Shown here: positions 58,774 through 64,000 of the stretch, piece after piece | Numbering within the stretch: position 1 is the stretch's first letter | How the letters are laid out: the number at the start of each line of letters is the position of its first letter | Source: Cornus controversa | Lineage: Eukaryota > Streptophyta > Magnoliopsida > Cornales > Cornaceae | DNA: 64,000 bases | Assembly (NCBI GenBank): GCA_026545225.1 | Contig: CM048852.1 | Location: 58,969,146-59,033,145, forward strand | Direction of reading: 5' to 3' | Program-made: the position numbers and the translations under genes | Notes under the pieces: model-generated | Database searches by the model: none | What the model was told of the DNA's origin: nothing | The model's input: the letters and a program-made list of their open reading frames with translations, nothing else

Positions 58774-59213
58774 GTAAAGTACATAAAACTCCTTTTTAAT
58801 TTTAAAATTATGCAAAAAAACCTCTTTCATAATCAATTTGTATCCATATAATTTGTATTTTGTGTAAATCAATTCTTTTGAGCTAAAAATACTTTTTAAA
58901 TTTTAATGTTACCATTCTACCAAATTTCTTAATATTTTCAACAATAAGAAGATTTTTTTCTTGCACAGCCATGACATGATAATAAAACAACAATATTTTA
59001 TTTATAATTAAATTAATATTTTAAAAAAAGTATATAAAAAGACTAAAATTGTTATTGTTGAAAATATTAAGAAATTAGGTAGAAGGATAAAATTGAGACT
59101 TAAAAATTATTTTTTGCTCAAAAGAGTTAATTTGTATAAAATACAAATTACATAGGTGCAAAATAAAGATAATTTTTTTTTTTTTTTTTTAAAATTTTAT
59201 GCACTTTCCCTGT
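58774..59213. mobile_element. Inverted-repeat MITE of the TTTACCC family
   Basis: The left arm (GTAAAGTACATAAAACTCC, then AATTTGTATTTTGTGTAAA and AATATTTTCAACAATAA) is matched in inverse by the right arm ending ATGCACTTTCCCTG. The arms are about 200 bp each around a short centre. A clear target duplication was not found. Confidence 0.7.
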
Positions 59214-61054
59214 ATGTAAATAATTATAGCGTCTCTTTACGTGCGTTCAGTTGAAAGAATATGGAGTGAGCTCTATTCTTCCCACAATATATTATTTTAT
59301 AAAGATAAAGTAAAGAATATGTGTTTAGTGTGATGTGATGTGCCCCCATCTTCTTTTTGAGTTTACTTGGCCAATGCTAAGCTTTGCTCACGAGGAATCT
59401 AAGTTCTTTCACGATCCTTGTCAAATATATTTTTGTTTCCGAATAAATTAAGGGAGAGAATATTTGCACTCTTTTATTTTATGGTTGCACTTGAATTTTA
59501 AAGAAATTAGTATTTTTAATCTTAATTTTATAAATAAATGATTACTTTTTCAAATATCACATTTTCTGTTATTGAATGATTTTCCTTCTCTCCCTCTTTA
59601 TTTTATTTTGCTCGTCAAAATTAATAATTGATCATATCAATTATCATTGATTGTTTTTGGAATTCCTCTTTTTTTTCTTTTTATAGTAATTTTAAATCAT
59701 AAATCATGATCATTGCAATATATATATATGCTTGTTATTTAGTCGTGATCATCACAATGAACTTAATTATCTCTAATGTTTTCTATTCAAGAAAAGGATG
59801 AAAAATAAGAAGAAAAAAAAATAATGTTCATTGTGATGGCTTGAAGGTTGATTATATTTGTATTCTTCCTACTTTAGTACATCATTCTTTTGTTGGGTCA
59901 TGTGACACTATTTTTGGTCTGTTTGTTTTTGAGAAGCTGTATATAATGTTAGTTGCAAGAGGTAGCATATTTTGTTTTTAGTTTTTGTTCGTCTCTCTCT
60001 GTCCCTGTTTTGGTTTTGTTTTTTTGTTACAAGTAAGTTTCTAGTTGTGATTTATAACGTAAATTAATTGTCAAAAGTTAAAGTGTTTTAGTGACATGAG
60101 TAGTTATGATATTATAAAATAAAGGATGATGTATTAATAAATTTATGAACTTTCTTGTTATTTTTCTTAAAAGAAAAAAGAAAATAGAGTATAATTGCAG
60201 AAAAGATGAGTACAAATATTCCCTCCCTAAATTAAACAAACCGCAACAAAAACACTTCTCCTTCTACTTCTTGTGAAATCAAAAATGAAAAATAGAAACT
60301 ATTGCTAGACGACTCTTAACATCTGTATTTTATATTTCTGAATTTTTTTACAACAATTTTATTTCATTTATGAATTGATACATAATATTTGATTCTTGAT
60401 TACCGACTGTTACTACACTTCTTTTTTCAGTTTATTGTTTTGCCGCAATGTTATTTGAAAAAAAAATATTTATTTAATTAAGTTTAATCTGTCCTGAAAA
60501 AGATCATACTAGTGTGCAATATTAGAAACCAATATTATAAGGTAAGGGATGGAGCATAAAATAACATTGAATCCCATCCCACCTTTATCCGAATTAGTTT
60601 CTTTCATGCATTCAACAATAAATTATTTGGGTTAGCTGAGATGAATCATTTTGCTTACTTTTCCAACGGTGGATGGTACATCTCTTCTGGTTTTGGTGCT
60701 ACCATGACTTATACCCACTCAAGAACACTTTTTCCAACCCAAACTCCAAATGGATATCTACTTGAATGAATCAATGGAGATGGATAGATAGGGAAAAGAG
60801 AGGAGAGTTCAGTTCTAGGTTTTACTTGTTAGATGAAACTGAATTTGAGTGTATCAATGAGATATTAAAAAGAGAGTGCCAAAAATAAATATGAAGAATG
60901 TGAAAAGCTGAAAAAGTAAGTCCCAAAAACAAAGTCATTTTACTTCCATTTATATTTTTATTATTATTTTATTATATTGATATAAGGTCATTTTAGTCTT
61001 TTGAAATGCGTATGTCCTTATTTGTATACTTTTCAGGAGGGGAGCGAAGTTCGC
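59214..61054. other. AT-rich intergenic region
   Basis: No gene, RNA or complete transposon was recognised. Contains long T and A tracts and purine-rich stretches (for example about 60795-60925). Confidence 0.55.
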
Positions 61055-62290
61055 ACTTTACCCTAGAGAAAATGGTAAAGTACAAAAAAAAAAAAAAAAA
61101 AAAACTCCACTGTATAAAAAATGTGCAAAGACCAATGTAGTTTGCAAAATTCCCTACAATTTTTAATTTGTGCAAATAATGAAAAATCTTCAATTGAAAT
61201 TGAACAATGAAATGACTAAAGGACCTCCAGAGAAAAAGTCTCCAAATAAAGGCCTAGTCCATTCTGAAGTACTCACTGGCCAGGTCCACCAAGAAGTCCA
61301 GTATAAAGTCTAATCTGCACATAGAAATCCACTGATAAGGAATGAAGTGATTTAGTCTAACTAGGAAAGAGAGGAGAATCCGGATTCTTGGGGAGAAAGG
61401 AATACGACTCTCACGGTATAAAAGGAGCAGAAGACTCCCAAGAGAAGGGGTGATTCTATTATCAATAATTCACATTTCCTATTGATTGTAAGAGAGTTTT
61501 TTTGAGGTTGACCGCCGTTTGTGAAAAACGTTGGGATAAATCGAAAGCGGAGAAGATCAAGTCGTCCACCCGAATGTTTAGTTGATGATTCAGTAGATCG
61601 AAGCACTTCAACGAGAAATTTGGGATTTTTATGAAAGGGTACATCAATCGAAAAACAAAAGGGGCTCAGAACAAAGGAACGATGAAGATGTAGTTCTAGT
61701 CATCCATTAGTAGAAGGACAAAATTGTGATCATATAAGAAACAATAATTAGCATGTCATATGACTAGGGATCAACCAGAACAATCCAGACCTTGAATGGA
61801 AGTTAGAGATACAAAGAGAGATTAAAGCCTTAAAGGGATAGTAGGTGCAGAACCCTTTAGATCTGGCTGTGATGACCACCCACATGATTGAGTCTCTTTT
61901 CATAGATTAGATTATGCAAGCCGAAAATTCGTTGACCCTTAATTTGATGGAAAAACCAATCTTGTAGAACATATATATCAGTTGAAAATGACCTTAGAAG
62001 CGAACAATGATCTATTGATGTGCAAGGTTTTCTTGCTAGTCTTTCAGAGGTAGCGTTACTTTTGTTTAGACAACAACCACCCTGCTCAATTCCCAGTTTC
62101 ACAAGACTTTTTGAACTGGTTGTCGCTCAATATGTGGAAACAGAGAATGCAAAAGGACGATCTGCAAAAGGACGATCTTTTTGTTGTTCACCATGAGAGG
62201 AGAAACTTTCCCGATTCAGTTTAACTTTGAAATATCGACGATCGAGTACTATGATCAGGTGGCAACAATTGAGGCCTTTATAATTTGTTT
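61055..62290 (+). mobile_element. Ty3/gypsy LTR-gag relic preceded by a MITE end
   Basis: 61055-61215 resembles one end of the GTGCAAA-type MITE family. From about 61220 an LTR-like segment has a TATA box (GGTATAAAAGGAG at about 61416). About 61860-62290 reads, with several stops and frame changes, like a gypsy (Tat/Athila-type) gag: fragments HMIESLF, NLMEKPI, MCKVF and RNFPDS in the expected order. No pol sequence or second LTR is in the window. It cannot encode a functional product. Confidence 0.6.
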
Positions 62291-63103
62291 TATTATAAAT
62301 AGTAAAGTTTTATTAATAAGTTAATTATTTTAGAAAATGACTAAATTTAGTTGTAATTATAACTTTGTTTATTTTTTTTCTATTTTAATGATAAATTAAT
62401 ACCAATAATAGAATTAAGGTAAATGGTATAATTAGTATTTTTATAAGAGAAAAGATAATGAAGATAATTTAATAATAAAGAATAAATTTAATAAAAAAGA
62501 GTAAAATTATCTTTTTGTAATATATATGTCCTTAATTGCAGCAAAGCATTAGTTCCGGAGAATTTGTAGTTCTGGTTGTAATTTTAAAAAACAGAGGCAT
62601 ACTAATACCATTGCTAAGTTTCACAATCCCAGGGAGGTCAGTGTAAAGATCAATATTGAACTAGTTTTAACTATCGTAGTCCATTCTGAAATAGCGCGTG
62701 GTATTGACATTCCTTAGAAGTTACCATTAGATTTAACCTTTCTGTAAAATCTAATCAAACCTCACACCGTCTGACAAAACATCAGCAAAACTCACGTGCA
62801 CTATCAAACTCTCGCCAGTAAAACTCAACCGATACAATCAGCGAAAGCACCATCATGTGAATAACACGTCAATACCTTATTGGCCATAAATCCCACGTGT
62901 CAAGCAATACACTATTAACATCTACGCAACCATACGCATCAGGGTGAGAATATCGCATCCCAAGTTTCCTTTCCGGTTAAAGCAAGGAGTCAGGAGTCTC
63001 CACTCCAGACTCCAGTGAGAAGTTTAAGACTGTAAACTTGGGAGCATCCCTAATTAGTTGTTTTTCTAGAGAGAGAAAGTGTAGAGAGAGAAAGAGGGGG
63101 ACG
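62291..63103 (+). promoter_or_regulatory. Promoter and 5' UTR region of NRPE5-like gene, with two G-boxes
   Basis: Two palindromic CACGTG G-boxes lie at 62793-62798 and 62894-62899, about 310 and 210 bp upstream of the ATG; the second reads CCACGTGTC, an ABRE-like form. bZIP or bHLH binding is inferred. No clear TATA box. The GA-rich stretch at 63067-63099 is probably 5' UTR. 62291-62560 is AT-rich with nothing recognised. Confidence 0.5.
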
Positions 63104-63373
63104 ATGGATGTGGATGCGGTGGATGGGGATGCGAATGGTGGGGAGGGTTTGGGGAGTTGTTTGAGCAGGTTTATGGACGAAGGTAGCATGGAGAGTCACA
63201 GATACTACCTGTCACGGAGAACTGTGTTGGAGATGTTGAGAGACAGAGGCTATGCGGTTCCTGACTCTGATATCAATCTCTCTCTTGAAGAATTTCGATC
63301 CATTTACACCCACAAACCCGATGTCGAGCGCCTTCGGATCTTTGCTTCTCTCCGATCCGACCCATTAAACAAG
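63104..63373 (+). CDS. NRPE5: DNA-directed RNA polymerase V subunit 5 (NRPE5-like), first coding exon, gene runs off the window
   Basis: Encodes 90 residues starting MDVDAVDGDANGG and ending SLRSDPLNK, followed by a GT donor (AAG|GTCAGAG) at 63374. ESHRYYLSRRTVLEMLRDRG and YAVPDSDINLSLEEFRS match the N-terminal jaw region of NRPE5, the plant RPB5 paralogue specific to Pol V. The ESHRYY insertion and the long acidic N-terminus argue against canonical NRPB5, which begins with a shorter helix. Pol V makes scaffold transcripts for RNA-directed DNA methylation. I use the ATG at 63104; upstream in-frame codons begin at a TTG. The remaining exon(s), including the assembly domain, are beyond 64000. 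Confidence 0.9.
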
Positions 63374-64000
63374 GTCAGAGTTTTTTTTTGGTAAACTACT
63401 TTCTGTTTCCTGTTGTTTTTGTTTTCACGAATGAGGCACCTGTATTAGGCCCTATTTAGGGGGGAAATTCCCCTTGCGGTTTGTTTTTTCTCAGCAACAA
63501 AACAGAGATTATTTTTTATTGAGCTTCTAATTTTGTGGTGATCTGTTGCATGTTGGGTTCAATTTTCTAAAAACTGTTCTGGAAAGTGTTCAGTTTTTAG
63601 AGAACTACATAAAAACAGTTCTATAAATTAAGTTCCTCTTTTATAATTCAATTTCCACAGAATCGTTTGCAGAAAACTGTCAACAAAATAAAATTTCCAG
63701 AATAATTCTCATAAATATGAGCCAAGCAGACCCTGTAACCTTAGTGTGTAACCATTTTTTTGAACTGAAACACTGTCATGTGCATTAGGGTTTTCTTTGT
63801 TGGGAGCTCTAACAGAGCCTTGTTCCGCTGGTTGCACACTCAATGCAAGTTTTAGAACTTATTTTGGGTCATTCATTAGAGAAATTTTTAGTTAGCCAAT
63901 CACAAAATGCCATGCAACCAAAAATTTGAATAAAGCTGACACATTTTTGGGCTACCTAATAATTTCTCCAATCAGTATGATTTTTATTTTTTCTGGTGAA
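63374..64000 (+). other. NRPE5-like intron 1 (partial)
   Basis: Begins with GTCAGAG after the exon. No sequence resembling the second NRPE5 exon (the expected VFFG-type strand) was found before the window ends, so the intron is at least 627 bp. Nothing else recognised. Confidence 0.7.

Noticed and set aside
61361..61647. Minus-strand open frames in the 61-kb repeat
   Set aside because: They lie antisense to an LTR-like segment with a plus-strand TATA box, and no domain is visible.
63038..63103. Upstream extension of the NRPE5 exon
   Set aside because: It starts at TTG and lies in GA-rich 5' UTR. The ATG at 63104 gives an NRPE5-like N-terminus.

Overview
The window is nuclear DNA of a flowering plant, most likely a woody eudicot; I cannot name the species. 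The evidence is an AT-rich sequence with plant-type GT-AG introns, plant-specific gene families (DUF247, PLS-type PPR, the Pol V subunit NRPE5) and plant transposon families (MULE, CACTA, hAT, Harbinger MITEs, RTE LINE, LTR fragments). Nothing bacterial, organellar or viral was seen.

Layout. 1-2080 is the 3' flank of the first gene. 2081-15260 (minus) is a complete condensin I subunit gene, CAP-D2. I resolved 16 coding exons whose lengths sum to 3987 nt (1328 aa plus stop). Its 4.3-kb intron 5 holds a LINE with a 16-bp target duplication, a copia-like LTR fragment and a probable solo LTR containing a minisatellite. An E2F-type site lies 71 bp upstream of the ATG. 15.3-19.06 kb is AT-rich repeat DNA ending in a terminal-inverted-repeat element that abuts a dead PPR gene (19.07-21.26 kb, plus). 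That pseudogene contains three copies of a three-motif block.

23.2-58.3 kb is a minus-strand array of at least five DUF247 loci: two intact (23225-24727 and 42696-44324), one nearly complete pseudogene (56714-58305) and two relics (36.3-37.1 kb and 54.3-54.7 kb). Their 5' flanks share a recognisable sequence block. Transposons fill the spaces between them: a degenerate CACTA element of about 6.2 kb (28364-34604) with a hAT-like insert, a non-autonomous hAT of about 1.8 kb (37419-39217), Mutator-type MITEs (39395-39903 and 40162-40340), a degenerate MULE of about 5.2 kb (45040-50259), a 0.5-kb direct duplication (51.5 and 53.8 kb) and a Harbinger MITE inside a DUF247 relic (54309-54667).

58.3-62.3 kb is repeat DNA with a MITE and a gypsy gag/LTR relic. 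62.3-63.1 kb is the promoter, with two G-boxes, of an NRPE5-like RNA polymerase V subunit gene. Its first coding exon is 63104-63373 and the gene runs out of the window.

The two housekeeping genes at the edges (chromosome condensation; Pol V-dependent RNA-directed DNA methylation) are not functionally linked to the DUF247 array between them. The array has grown by local duplication and decayed by frameshift, stop and insertion. I found no convincing new multi-gene system. The features most worth follow-up are the DUF247 array, the PPR block amplification and the MULE.
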